From Verrucomicrobiaceae bacterium (GTDB lineage: Bacteria > Verrucomicrobiota > Verrucomicrobiia > Verrucomicrobiales > Verrucomicrobiaceae): DNA of 64,000 nucleotides. Positions 52,299 through 60,688 of the stretch are shown piece after piece. Every line of letters begins with the position of its first letter. Within the stretch, counting starts at the first letter, position 1. The notes beneath the pieces are model-generated. The model was not told the DNA's origin, searched no databases, and saw only the letters and a list, made by a program, of their open reading frames with translations. Position numbers and translations under genes: made by a program. Location: assembly GCA_027490195.1 (NCBI GenBank), contig JAIXYN010000061.1, forward strand, positions 1 to 64,000. Reading direction: 5' to 3'.

Positions 52299-54566
52299 TC
52301 AGCTTCCATACCCCCCCCACGCCGCCGCATTCCTCTCCGCCACGCTCCTCGCACTCACCCACCGCATCTCCGCCCGCTGCGCGTAGTGACACAAATCAAT
52401 AAAATCCTTCCGCGCCCCTTTCAGCCCATCCGCCCCCGTCCAGTTCTTCAGCGAATCCCACGTGTTCGCACACCCCCTCGGCACCTCCTCTCCCGCTTCC
52501 ATGTTCGGCGGCGCATACACAATCACCAGCCTCGGTCGATTCCCCGGCCCCACCGGCTTCTGCGTGTCATACCCCAGCGCATCACTGATCAAACTGATCC
52601 CACACACCCCATCCGGATTGTCCGACCTCGCATTCAACGCCTTCCCGCTCGCATCGCAGAAGAACCGTTTGCACCGCGCAAACTCCGTGAAGTACGTCTT
52701 CCCATCCATCCCGTGCTCGCCGCCGCGACTGTCCATCTCCCGCCGGTGCACCTTGATCGGCTGCCCATCCGTGCGCTTCTCATACACCCGCGCCAGCTCC
52801 ACCTCGATCCGGTCCATCTCCTGCACGTACTGCTCCGTCGTCAGCCCCCAGCTTTCCTGTCCCGGTCCCGGCACCCCATCCAGGGCCTTGCCCCGTTTCG
52901 CATCTTCCGCCCACGGCCCCGGCTGGCCCACGCCCGGGATGTAATCATCCTGCTGCGGCCACTCCCGCACCAAAATCTCCCGCCCATCCTTCGTCTTCGC
53001 ATACCATTGCATGACATGATTGCGACCCTCCGCCGGATCCAGCCACTGATACCACGTGCACCCCTCCGGGACCCCACCCGCCGCCGCCCTTTCGGGACTC
53101 ATGGCATGCACCGCCTCACTCAAGATCGGAAACCGCGCATCCTTCACCTTCGACGGCCATCCATACGCGCGCGTCTTCACCTCATTCGCACTCGCCCGCT
53201 TACCCTTCAGCAGTTGCACCAGCGTCTCGTACCCATGCTGCGGATAACAACAATCCTCCGTCCAAAAATACACAATCCGCTTCGTTGCATCCGCCCCATA
53301 CTCCGCCAGCGGCATCATCACTCCTTCCTCGATCACCCCCTCCGGCCCATCAAACCAAGCCGGCACCACCTGCCGCTTCGCCCCCAAGGCCACAGCTCCC
53401 CCCGCCCCCAAGGTGACGGGGTCTCCCGACCCCGTCCGGTCAGTCTCAGAGTATTGCAGTCCCGCCTTTAGGCGGTCAGTCTCAGAGTATTGTAGTCCCG
53501 CCTTTAGGCGGTCTGGCGAACGTTCCAAATCCTCCTCTTCACCCCCCACCCCAGCCCGCAAACTCTTCAGCAGCGGCGCCGCCCGCTCCTCAATCACCCG
53601 CGCATTCCCCCGAAACCAACTCACCGCCGGAATGTACCCGCTGATCGGCGTGAACATCGCCATCAGCGTCCCTCCCGTTCGGGCCAGTCGATACTCCACC
53701 GCTTCCAGCCACTCCACCGGCACCTCCTCATCCGCCAGCACCAGGTCCAGCTGATCCCCTTCAATGCTCGCCGGATCACCCTCAAGGTAAAAGTAAAACG
53801 TGCACCGGCTCCCATTCGGCAAAATGAACATGTTCTCCGTGAAGCCCATCTTCTCCGAATACGAAATGTTCCCCGTGATTCCCGTCTTCATTTTCCCCGT
53901 CACATCCGGCCGCCACTCCACCGGCAGATTGTTGTAAATGCGCGACATCAGCACCTTGCGCGCCTGCGTCTGGCTCGGGCACAGCACCGCCACCTGCGCC
54001 CTCGGCTTCTCCACCATCAGCTTCACCGCCCACCACGCCCCAAACTCCGACTTCGACGAACCATTCCCCCCCATGCACAAGATCTTCGGAATGTTCCTCG
54101 GATTCGCCCGCTTGATCGCCGCGATCGCATCCGCCGCCCGTTTCCATCCACCCCCCAGCTCACGCGTCCGCAGCGGGTCGCCGCGCCAGCCGTAGCGAAA
54201 CCGATCCTTCTCCTCCAGCGTGATCTCCTGGTGCCGTTCCTTCCCCCACGCAATCACCGCCGCCGCCTCCCCATTTGTCACCAGCCCCCACAGCATCGGG
54301 ATCGGCATCAGCCCCACCCGTGGGTGCGGCTCCAGCGCCCGCTCGCAGCCCGCCTCCACAAACGTCTCATCCAGCGTCAGCGCCCACACCCGTTCCGTCG
54401 CCAGCCTCAGCAGCCCCGCCCGCGCCCCCGCCGTCAGCCCCCCACTCCCATCACGTTCCCGCAGCCACCCCTCCACCGCCTGCACCTCCAGCTCCGGAAT
54501 CCGCCCATGCCTCTCCAGCGCCCGCCCCAACCCATTCGCCCTCAAAAGTTCTTCCAATTCATTCAT
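52299..54566 (-). CDS. terminase large subunit
   Basis: 755 residues. ATPase domain: Walker A GGNGSSKS (166-173) and Walker B LDLVLADEE (273-281), followed by the nuclease half (LDPAEGRNHVMQWYAKTKDG, VYEKRTDGQPIKVHRREMDS). It is larger than classic TerL proteins (450-600), with an N-terminal extension of about 120 residues. A repeat insertion of about 45 residues (DRLKAGLQYSETD twice, then GSGDPVTLGAGG) splits the two halves near residue 355-395. The gene is the first of the structural block and motor for packaging. No small subunit is recognised upstream. Confidence 0.85.
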   Translation of the reverse strand: MNELEELLRANGLGRALERHGRIPELEVQAVEGWLRERDGSGGLTAGARAGLLRLATERVWALTLDETFVEAGCERALEPHPRVGLMPIPMLWGLVTNGEAAAVIAWGKERHQEITLEEKDRFRYGWRGDPLRTRELGGGWKRAADAIAAIKRANPRNIPKILCMGGNGSSKSEFGAWWAVKLMVEKPRAQVAVLCPSQTQARKVLMSRIYNNLPVEWRPDVTGKMKTGITGNISYSEKMGFTENMFILPNGSRCTFYFYLEGDPASIEGDQLDLVLADEEVPVEWLEAVEYRLARTGGTLMAMFTPISGYIPAVSWFRGNARVIEERAAPLLKSLRAGVGGEEEDLERSPDRLKAGLQYSETDRLKAGLQYSETDRTGSGDPVTLGAGGAVALGAKRQVVPAWFDGPEGVIEEGVMMPLAEYGADATKRIVYFWTEDCCYPQHGYETLVQLLKGKRASANEVKTRAYGWPSKVKDARFPILSEAVHAMSPERAAAGGVPEGCTWYQWLDPAEGRNHVMQWYAKTKDGREILVREWPQQDDYIPGVGQPGPWAEDAKRGKALDGVPGPGQESWGLTTEQYVQEMDRIEVELARVYEKRTDGQPIKVHRREMDSRGGEHGMDGKTYFTEFARCKRFFCDASGKALNARSDNPDGVCGISLISDALGYDTQKPVGPGNRPRLVIVYAPPNMEAGEEVPRGCANTWDSLKNWTGADGLKGARKDFIDLCHYAQRAEMRWVSARSVAERNAAAWGGYGS
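53406..53513 (-). repeat. family A and two family B repeats inside the terminase gene
   Basis: Family A at 53406-53439 and family B at 53440-53479 and 53480-53513 are in tandem. They encode the 13-residue DRLKAGLQYSETD twice followed by TGSGDPVTLGAGG. The total length keeps the reading frame, and it lies between the ATPase and nuclease parts. Confidence 0.85.
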
Positions 54567-54607
54567 ACCACATCCTCCCAGAGTTTACCATCGTTTGCAG
54601 TCACCCA

Positions 54608-54636
54608 ACCAAGGTCACGGGGTCTCCCGACCCCGT
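54608..54636 (-). repeat. family A repeat, intergenic
   Basis: Core acggggtctcccgaccccgt in the gap between the terminase gene and the small gene upstream of it. Confidence 0.8.
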
Positions 54637-54637
54637 T

Positions 54638-54832
54638 TCAGTTCTTCCTCCGAAATGCCAGCAACGAATCATACGGCCTCCCAATGATCCCATTGTGACT
54701 TGCTGCATGCCAGCCATACGGCGGCAGGCCATAGTAGTACTCATCACCCTCCTTCACGATCTCGCCTTTTTGCAGCAGCCGATAGCCGGCACCAGGCTGC
54801 ACCGTTCGATCACTCTCCAGTTTCTTTTTCAT
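54638..54832 (-). CDS. small phage protein
   Basis: 64 residues: MKKKLESDRTVQPGAGYRLL, then EIVKEGDEYYYGLPPYGWHA and RPYDSLLAFRRKN. The composition is protein-like with many aromatics. Family not recognised. It lies between terminase and a zinc-ribbon-like gene. Confidence 0.5.
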   Translation of the reverse strand: MKKKLESDRTVQPGAGYRLLQKGEIVKEGDEYYYGLPPYGWHAASHNGIIGRPYDSLLAFRRKN

Positions 54833-54845
54833 AAATCAGATTCTG

Positions 54846-54880
54846 TATCTTTCACCGCCCATCTTTCTGCCGGCCATCCG
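54846..54880 (-). repeat. family C repeat
   Basis: One unit CCGGCAGAAAGATGGGCGGT continuing GAAAGATA, overlapping the end of the next gene's coding region. Confidence 0.7.
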
Positions 54881-55133
54881 TTTCCCCCATCAGCATCTCA
54901 TACTCCCACTCCTCCACTTCCTCCCTCAAACAATCCCCCGGCAAGATACATTCCCAATCCTCATGCCGGTGCGCCTCCATGAATCTCCCACAGATCAAAT
55001 GCGCATGACTCGTAAACCAGCCCTCCCCCTCCATCAGCCCCGACCACCGCTCACAAGCCTCCCCCTTCTGAATAGCCTCACCACACACCCGGCACTCATG
55101 CCACTTCCTCGGAATGCAATACTTCTGTCTCAT
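54852..55133 (-). CDS. small zinc-ribbon-like phage protein
   Basis: 93 residues with WHECRVCGEAIQKGEACERW and a later HAHLICGRFMEAHRHEDWEC: two C-x-x-C or H-x-x-x-C half-sites, likely binding one zinc ion. The C-terminus (GDCLREEVEEWEYEMLMGET) is acidic, and its last codons derive from a family C repeat. Such small zinc proteins are common in phage early and middle regions; the role is unknown. Confidence 0.55.
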   Translation of the reverse strand: MRQKYCIPRKWHECRVCGEAIQKGEACERWSGLMEGEGWFTSHAHLICGRFMEAHRHEDWECILPGDCLREEVEEWEYEMLMGETDGRQKDGR

Positions 55134-55160
55134 CAGCGTCCCCCTTCAGTTCAAAGTCCC

Positions 55161-55188
55161 CCATCTTTCTGCCTCTCATCTTTTTGCC
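55161..55188 (-). repeat. family C repeat
   Basis: GGCAAAAAGATGAGAGGCAG-type unit upstream of the zinc-ribbon-like gene. Confidence 0.7.
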
Positions 55189-55203
55189 TTACTCCGGCAC
55201 CTC

Positions 55204-55455
55204 TCACGCCCCCACCTCATCCTTCCACTCTTCCCCCTCCGTCCCATCCCCCGGCTTCGTCGACCTCATCACCAGCGGATTCTCCGGCTGCGGTCCCCCG
55301 CCATAATCCACCACGACCTTCAAACCGGCCCCGTGAATGATCGCGTAGCCGATGATCACCGCCCGCTGTCCATTCGCCCGGTGCCACACCGTCGCCCCCA
55401 GCGGCCACTCCTCCACCAGCCCATGCAACGGCCTCAAAAATTCCTCAGTCGTCAT
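55204..55455 (-). CDS. small phage protein
   Basis: 83 residues: EEFLRPLHGLVEEWPLGATV, then a beta-hairpin-like stretch (WHRANGQRAVIIGYAIIHGA, LKVVVDYGGG) resembling an SH3-like or KOW-like module that could bind nucleic acid or protein. C-terminus acidic. Family not recognised. Confidence 0.5.
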   Translation of the reverse strand: MTTEEFLRPLHGLVEEWPLGATVWHRANGQRAVIIGYAIIHGAGLKVVVDYGGGPQPENPLVMRSTKPGDGTEGEEWKDEVGA

Positions 55456-55466
55456 TGTTCAGTTCC

Positions 55467-55541
55467 CCATCTTTCTGCCTGTTCATCTTTCTGCCTTTAG
55501 TCAGCCCTCATTTCGGCAAAGGAATGAAGGAGCAAAGGAAT
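55467..55541 (-). repeat. family C and D repeats
   Basis: Family C (two half units) at 55467-55495 and family D (GGCAAAGGAATGAAGGAGCA) at 55515-55541 in the gap before the next gene. Confidence 0.75.
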
Positions 55542-55569
55542 AATCAGAATCCCAATTTTCGGTAGTGGG

Positions 55570-56073
55570 TCAGTTTGAAATCGTCCAACAATGCGTGAAG
55601 TGGTAGCCGGTGCAGTTCTTGATGCATTTCGCATACCACTCGCTCGCGAGGTCGAGCCACTCAGCATGCTCCAAAATTTCAGAGGGCTCATAGATTGGGT
55701 CCATCACTCCTTTTTCGAGGGAGGCGATGTAATGCGTGTGCTTGTAGCGTCCCACGATAGGTCCGTCCATCCATGGACCCTCAAACTGCACCCGGAAAAT
55801 ACGGGGCTGAACTGGTCCTTTTTCAAACACCATGTGCGCGAACGGGTGGATACTTGGATTGTATGGAATGAGGCGCTTTTCAAACACCACCCCCATTCCC
55901 TCCAGACAGGTATTAATCATGGTGGGGTTCATCCAACCCTTAAGGTCCACCCCGCTACGCTTCACATCGTCCAAGGTTTTTCCTGAAGCTGTGGCACAAC
56001 TGAAATGACCGCAGGAGCACTTCCATTTGCGATGGGCGGATTCCGCTTCAGCGGATGTATACAGAAGTTTCAT
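55570..56073 (-). CDS. uncharacterised phage protein, cysteine-peptidase-like pattern
   Basis: 167 residues from the ATG of MKLLYTSAEAESAHRKW; the longer frame upstream is family C repeat sequence. It contains KCSCGHFSCATASGKTL near the start, a helical middle (WMNPTMINTCLEGMG), and a late VGRYKHTHYIAS. A Cys at the N-side and a His in a small beta hairpin later is the layout of papain/C39-like peptidases, but the match is only suggestive. Function unknown. Confidence 0.5.
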   Translation of the reverse strand: MKLLYTSAEAESAHRKWKCSCGHFSCATASGKTLDDVKRSGVDLKGWMNPTMINTCLEGMGVVFEKRLIPYNPSIHPFAHMVFEKGPVQPRIFRVQFEGPWMDGPIVGRYKHTHYIASLEKGVMDPIYEPSEILEHAEWLDLASEWYAKCIKNCTGYHFTHCWTISN

Positions 56074-56107
56074 TTTAAAATGACCCACTACCCAATTTTC
56101 AGTTCCC

Positions 56108-56141
56108 CAATCTTTTACCGCCCATCTTTTACCAGCCTCCG
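56108..56141 (-). repeat. family C repeat, TTTACC variant
   Basis: Two half units reading GGTAAAAGATGGGCGGTAAA on the minus strand. The same variant recurs at 62491-62520. Confidence 0.7.
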
Positions 56142-56150
56142 CTCTCCCGC

Positions 56151-56705
56151 TCACCACTCACTGCTCGCAAACGGCTCATTGCTTGGCCCCTCGGCCACTC
56201 GCCGCGCCAGCTCTTCGGCAAACGTCCGCCTGCCGCCATCATCATCGCGATACTTGTGGCGCTCCATGGCCTCGTCATTCAGCGCCTCAATTTCTTCCCA
56301 CTTATACAGGCCGTTGTCACCCGCATCGCCGCACGCCTCTTTGAGGTCCAGCCCCGGCTGCCAGTTCTGGTAATACTTCAGATATCCCATCACCGCCTCC
56401 CCACGAGTGCGGCCCATCCACCACTCGTACACATCATTCATTTCCCACACCTGCCACGGCAGGTCCTCCAGGATCTTCAGCAGCTCGGATTGCTCATCCA
56501 GCACCTTGCCAAACGTCTTCTCCAGCCCCCGCGCATGCTACTCCCACGTCACCGGCACCATATCACGACCATCATTCGGGCATGGCCTCAGATCTGGTCT
56601 TGCGTCCACAAACACACCTCCCGGCCTGATCACGTTGTTTTGCTGAATGAATCCACACTGCGGACACATCCACATGCCCGGCACAAATAGTTTCGATGCT
56701 TCCAT
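56151..56705 (-). pseudogene. zinc-ribbon phage protein interrupted by an in-frame TAG
   Basis: From the ATG at 56703-56705 the frame reads MEASKLFVPGMWMCPQCGFI, a GGVFVDARPDLRPCPNDGRD segment and PVTWE, a two-CxxC/CPNDG zinc ribbon common in phages. A TAG stands at 56538-56540. The same frame continues without break (HARGLEKTFGKVLDEQSELL) into 117 more residues of helical and charged sequence ending PFASSEW. Intact relatives usually continue straight past this point, so the amber codon splits one gene. It may be a mutation, a sequencing error, suppression, or two genes with the second starting at a GTG (56504). Confidence 0.6.
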
Positions 56706-56741
56706 GGTATGTTCTATTGGTTTGTTGTTGCTATTCCGAAT

Positions 56742-57047
56742 TCACTCCATGCCGCCCTCATTGGCGTCGGCGACTTCCTCCTCAGTCGGCACCGCGCTCG
56801 GGTCCTTGTAGCGTTTCGCAAAATCCCTCCGCACCGCATACACATGCCCACTCTTCGGCCGCAAGAAAGGCTTCACCAGCTGATACAGCACCGGGTTCAG
56901 CACATCCAGACACAGCTTCAACCGCGTCGTCTTGTTCCCGCCCCCGAAATCATCCTCGATCTCGTAGCCAATGCATCGCGTCTCCGCCATGCCGTCAGTC
57001 GTCTCCCCCGTCTGCACAATCCATTCCTTCGTAATTCGTGATGCCAT
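56742..57047 (-). CDS. hypothetical phage protein
   Basis: 101 residues: MASRITKEWIVQTGETTDGM, IGYEIEDDFGGGNKTTRLKL, VLYQLVKPFLRPKSGHVYAV and an acidic C-terminus. Composition fits a small alpha/beta regulatory or recombination accessory. It lies between the helicase gene and the split zinc-ribbon gene. Family not recognised. Confidence 0.5.
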   Translation of the reverse strand: MASRITKEWIVQTGETTDGMAETRCIGYEIEDDFGGGNKTTRLKLCLDVLNPVLYQLVKPFLRPKSGHVYAVRRDFAKRYKDPSAVPTEEEVADANEGGME

Positions 57048-57084
57048 AATATCTCCTGGTATGTTGTTGTTTCTGCCTAAAAAG

Positions 57085-58842
57085 TCAGTTCTGCATCAGA
57101 TCATCCCCGTCCACAAAATCAGCCTTCCAAGCATCATCCTCCTCGGCCTGCTTCATCTTCCGGTACTCATCCTTGCTGACCCATTTGCTCTTTCCCTCAG
57201 GCTTGCCCTGGCCCTCGCCGATCTGCTTTGCCTTCTTCTCTTTCTTCGGCACCGCGTAGCTACCCATCTGCCAGTCTCGGGAATCGGTGCTGTTAAGCCG
57301 CGGCATTCGCGTGCTGAACCAGGTGCGCCAGTCCTGGAACCGCAGGTGAATCTCCGGCGTCGGCCCTCGCCTGTTCTTCCTCACAAACACCTTCGCCAGC
57401 TCCTCATAGTCCTGGCGGGCATAGCCCCCGTCCTCCTCGCTATACTTCTTCCCGTCGCTCCACAGCTCCGGACTACGCTCGCGTCGCGGGGTGATCAGGT
57501 CACGCCATGCCTTCTGCTTCTCTTCGCTCAGTCCATGCCATCCCACAAAGTAGCTGTCACGGTACAGCATCAGCACATGGTCTGCATACCACTCAATCGC
57601 CGCGCTCCCGCTCAGATCGGCCAGCACCGGCGGCTTGCCGGCATTCCGGTCTGTTTCACGGTTCAGCTGCACCATCAGAAACACCACCACCTTGTAATAT
57701 TTTTTGATGAACTGTAGCGTCTCCATCACCTCCACCAGCTGCTCGCGTGGATCCGCTTTTCCACGCTCACTCACCGGCTTGATCAGGTGCAGGTGGTCCA
57801 CCACGATCCAGCGAATCCCATGCTGCCTCTTTGCCACCTGCACTTGCGCACGCAGGTCAGCCGTCGTGATGGCAGAGCCGTCCGAAATCTCCAAAGGAGC
57901 CACCTGCACCCTGCGCACCTGCAGGTTCATCTCCTCCTCGTCACCGCGTGAGAACATCCCCGTAATCGCCTTGCTCGTGTCAATTTTCGCACCCCCCAAA
58001 ATCAGCCTCGAGTAAATCTGGTTCTGGCTCATCTCCGCGCTGAACACCAGCCCAGGCACCCCCTTCGTCACCGCTAGGTGATCGGTGATAACCACCGCCA
58101 TCGCCGTCTTGCCCTGGCCTGGCCTCGCTGCAATCACACAGATTTCGCCCTCGCCGTCATCCAGACCGTGCAGCGTCTGGTCAAGTTCCAGAATGCCCGT
58201 CGTCAAACCCATGATCTTCCCCTTGTTGTCGATCACCTGCATCATGTGCTCCACCCAGTTCATCACGCCCGTCTTCGCGATCACCGGCCCCGTGCTGAAC
58301 TCCCCGCTCGCCTGCACATTCTGCAGCACCCCGAACACTCGTCCCTCGGCTTTGCTCACCAGATCCGCCACACTCTCGTCCACCATCTCAGAGCCAAACT
58401 TCGCCACGTCGTGCAGGTTCTCCACGCACGCATGCGCCAGCTGGCGCAGCCGCCACTTATCCTGCACGATCTTCGTGTAGTAGGGAAAATGCGAAGGGAT
58501 CGGCACAAAGCCGAAAAGCTCGCTCACTGCGACCGGACCTCCCACGCCATCGAGCTTGTTCAGCTCACGCAAATGATGCGTCACTGTCTGCGGATCAATC
58601 GGCACCGGCGGCGCCGCCGCATCCATCGCCAGCAGCACCTCGTAAATGTCCCGGTTCACCGGCAAATAAAGCGCCTCAGGCGGCACCTTCCCACGCACCT
58701 CCACCAGCCGCGTAGAGTCCTGCAGCAAACAGCTCAGCAGCCCGCTCTCCGCTTCTGCCGAGCACGCCAGCCGCTGCTCCGCCACAGCAGCCATCATGTC
58801 CTCAGTGGTCAGCCCACCCCCCTTCTTTTTTTTCGCACCCAT
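57085..58842 (-). CDS. DnaB-like replicative helicase
   Basis: 585 residues from the ATG of MGAKKKKGGGLTTED, preceded by GGAGGGAG at 11 bases; an earlier ATG overlaps the upstream stop. The N-terminal DnaB domain (LLSCLLQDSTRLVEVRGKVP) and the RecA-like motor are clear: ARPGQGKTAMAVV near residue 238, HGIRWIVVDHLHLI with Walker B VVDH, and VVVFLMVQLNRETDRNAG, DLSGSAAIEWYADHV. It unwinds the phage fork as a hexamer. It is coupled to the DUF1376-like gene upstream, a frequent helicase-loader or initiator partner. Its N-terminus is encoded by a slippery A/G run. Confidence 0.85.
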   Translation of the reverse strand: MGAKKKKGGGLTTEDMMAAVAEQRLACSAEAESGLLSCLLQDSTRLVEVRGKVPPEALYLPVNRDIYEVLLAMDAAAPPVPIDPQTVTHHLRELNKLDGVGGPVAVSELFGFVPIPSHFPYYTKIVQDKWRLRQLAHACVENLHDVAKFGSEMVDESVADLVSKAEGRVFGVLQNVQASGEFSTGPVIAKTGVMNWVEHMMQVIDNKGKIMGLTTGILELDQTLHGLDDGEGEICVIAARPGQGKTAMAVVITDHLAVTKGVPGLVFSAEMSQNQIYSRLILGGAKIDTSKAITGMFSRGDEEEMNLQVRRVQVAPLEISDGSAITTADLRAQVQVAKRQHGIRWIVVDHLHLIKPVSERGKADPREQLVEVMETLQFIKKYYKVVVFLMVQLNRETDRNAGKPPVLADLSGSAAIEWYADHVLMLYRDSYFVGWHGLSEEKQKAWRDLITPRRERSPELWSDGKKYSEEDGGYARQDYEELAKVFVRKNRRGPTPEIHLRFQDWRTWFSTRMPRLNSTDSRDWQMGSYAVPKKEKKAKQIGEGQGKPEGKSKWVSKDEYRKMKQAEEDDAWKADFVDGDDLMQN

Positions 58843-58862
58843 GGTTCTAGGAACTCCCTCCA

Positions 58863-60017
58863 TCACTTCGGCCTGTTCACGATGGCGGCACGCTCAAACG
58901 CGCACACTTCAGCCCACGTCTCCGGACACTCGAGCTCAGGAAACTCTTTCGCCCATAGCTCGCGCCAGTCTGCCGGCACCGGACACACAAACGCACCCGG
59001 CCCGTTCTCCTCCAGCCATACCCGCACCTGCCTCTGATCCGCGGGCAGCATCGTCTCGAATGCCCCGTAGAAATCTTGCCAGTTAAATCCCCACAGGTCA
59101 CGCATCGCCGTCTTCCATCCGGGTGGAGCTTCGACCACCTGTACCACGGCAGGACTCGCTGTCGCCCCCGCCCCCCCCTTTTCTTTTTTTTCTGGCAGCG
59201 CCGTGCGGGCCCAGTTCGCCCGATCATCCGTCCAGCAGCCGCCGTTGAACCACGATGCCGGCAGCGGAATGAACCGCCGTTCCTCCGCCGGCCACGTCTC
59301 CACCGCAGCGGCATAGGCCCCCACCGCCTCCAGGAGTTCCAGCTCTGTCACCTTGCCACCCTTCAGGGCCTTCATGATCGCCCCCACCCCCTTCTTTTTT
59401 TTCTCCTTGCGGGGGTAAAGCTGGTAGATCGTTTCGGCGGCAGCCTCCAGGCTGCTCGTCCCCTCGGGGACTACAGGGGGAGTACCATGGTTACTGGTTA
59501 CTGGTTCCTGGGTACTGGTTCCTGGTGGGTAATTCGGGGAGGGCGTCCCCGTGCTACCATCAGGATACGACTCCAATACGAGTTCTTTACGGCCCGTAAC
59601 CACCCGAATACGGCCCGTAACATCGTCGTAATACCGAGATGGATTGTCCACATACTCTTCATAAGTCGGCTTTTTCACCCCCGGATTCACTTTCTCCCAG
59701 TGTCGGCTCAGGATCGCATGCCGCTTCTGCACACAGTCATGACGGAAACCCGAAATTTCTTTCTCGACCCGCTTGTGAAACCAGCATTTTTTCTCTGGGT
59801 CGAGGACGAAAAACAGCTCCAAAATAAATTTCAGTTCGGTCTTCAGCTTCTTCGTGTTGCAGCCCATCAAAAACGCCAGCTTGTCCAGGTCATCGACCGG
59901 CGGTTTCTCCGTTTTGTAATACTCCATCAGCAGCCGAAAATAAATGCCATCCTGCTCCGGACTCAGCCGGGCCGTCGCCTGTGAGTAGTCTCCAATGTGA
60001 AGGTAAATCAGGTTCAT
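58863..60017 (-). CDS. DUF1376-like phage replication protein
   Basis: 384 residues. The N-terminal half matches the DUF1376/YdaU pattern: YLHIGDYSQATARLSPEQDG, IYFRLLMEYYKTEKPPVDDL, DKLAFLMGCNTKKLKTELKF, FVLDPEKKCWFHKRVEKEIS. The linker contains two Lys/Glu runs from A/G tracts (KEKKKKGVG, PEKKEKGGAGA). The C-terminal half is helical (LEAVGAYAAAVETWPAEERR). DUF1376 proteins are found next to helicase or helicase-loader genes in phages and likely act in replication initiation. It overlaps the downstream helicase region and the upstream small gene by 4 bases. Confidence 0.75.
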   Translation of the reverse strand: MNLIYLHIGDYSQATARLSPEQDGIYFRLLMEYYKTEKPPVDDLDKLAFLMGCNTKKLKTELKFILELFFVLDPEKKCWFHKRVEKEISGFRHDCVQKRHAILSRHWEKVNPGVKKPTYEEYVDNPSRYYDDVTGRIRVVTGRKELVLESYPDGSTGTPSPNYPPGTSTQEPVTSNHGTPPVVPEGTSSLEAAAETIYQLYPRKEKKKKGVGAIMKALKGGKVTELELLEAVGAYAAAVETWPAEERRFIPLPASWFNGGCWTDDRANWARTALPEKKEKGGAGATASPAVVQVVEAPPGWKTAMRDLWGFNWQDFYGAFETMLPADQRQVRVWLEENGPGAFVCPVPADWRELWAKEFPELECPETWAEVCAFERAAIVNRPK

Positions 60018-60280
60018 CTCAGTTCGCCCCCCCCTTCCTCAGTTCCCCATTTTTCACCGCCCATCTTTCTGCCGGCCCCCGGTTCTGGATCCCCACCCCC
60101 GTCCACCACCGGCCCATGAATCATCAGCCATCCCTTCGGCTCCCCCTTCATGTAGAGCTCCACCTTGCCCCCCTCCGTCAGCACCTCCGCCAAAGCCGCC
60201 AACTTCCTCACCTCCATCGGCAAACGAACCATCGCCACCACCTCCCCCGGCACATTCTCCATCACATTCAAATCACTCAT
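60014..60280 (-). CDS. small phage protein upstream of the replication genes
   Basis: 88 residues from the ATG of MSDLNVMENVPGEVV (the open frame begins at a TTG 4 codons earlier). Strand-rich: VVAMVRLPMEVRKLAALAEV, ELYMKGEPKGWLMIHG, then a Gly/Glu-rich tail whose last part derives from a family C repeat. Coupled to the DUF1376-like gene (ATGA). Unrecognised. Confidence 0.5.
   Translation of the reverse strand: MSDLNVMENVPGEVVAMVRLPMEVRKLAALAEVLTEGGKVELYMKGEPKGWLMIHGPVVDGGGDPEPGAGRKMGGEKWGTEEGGGELR
60047..60083 (-). repeat. family C repeat
   Basis: Unit CCGGCAGAAAGATGGGCGGT continuing GAAAAATGG, overlapping the end of the small gene upstream of the replication genes. Confidence 0.7.
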
Positions 60281-60376
60281 AGCTTCAAACAATTTAAAAT
60301 TTTCAGTTCCCAGTTCTCAGTTTTCAATCCCCGTCCCCAGACGTTTACCAGCCTCTGGTATCCCCTCCAGCCAGCC

Positions 60377-60607
60377 TCACAGCGTCCCCCCCAGGTCAAA
60401 ATCCAACTCCTTCGCCCATTTTTTCAGGCTCTCCCGCGTCGTCTTCAGCCGCTTCAAAATCAGCCCGCACTCATGCCCCGCAGAGCGCCAGTGCTTAAAC
60501 GGCCGCAGCTTCCTCAGCCTCACCTCATCCGCCAGCCGCTTCGACGTCGTCGCATGCCTCGTCTTGTACAACTCCCGATTCCTCACCTGCCAGTTCATCT
60601 CACTCAT
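60377..60607 (-). CDS. small basic phage protein
   Basis: 76 residues, strongly basic and helical (MNWQVRNRELYKTRHATTSK, RLADEVRLRKLRPFKHWRSA, TTRESLKKWAKELDFDL). The charge suggests nucleic-acid binding. It sits between small early genes. No family recognised. Confidence 0.5.
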   Translation of the reverse strand: MSEMNWQVRNRELYKTRHATTSKRLADEVRLRKLRPFKHWRSAGHECGLILKRLKTTRESLKKWAKELDFDLGGTL

Positions 60608-60629
60608 AAAAATTCAGTTGTTAAAATCC

Positions 60630-60658
60630 CCATCTTTCTGCCTCTCCATCTTTCTGCC
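60630..60658 (-). repeat. family C repeat
   Basis: GGCAGAAAGATGGAGAGGCA-type unit upstream of the small basic gene. Confidence 0.7.
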
Positions 60659-60688
60659 TTCACTCCGGTCAAAATCATCAAACCTCAC

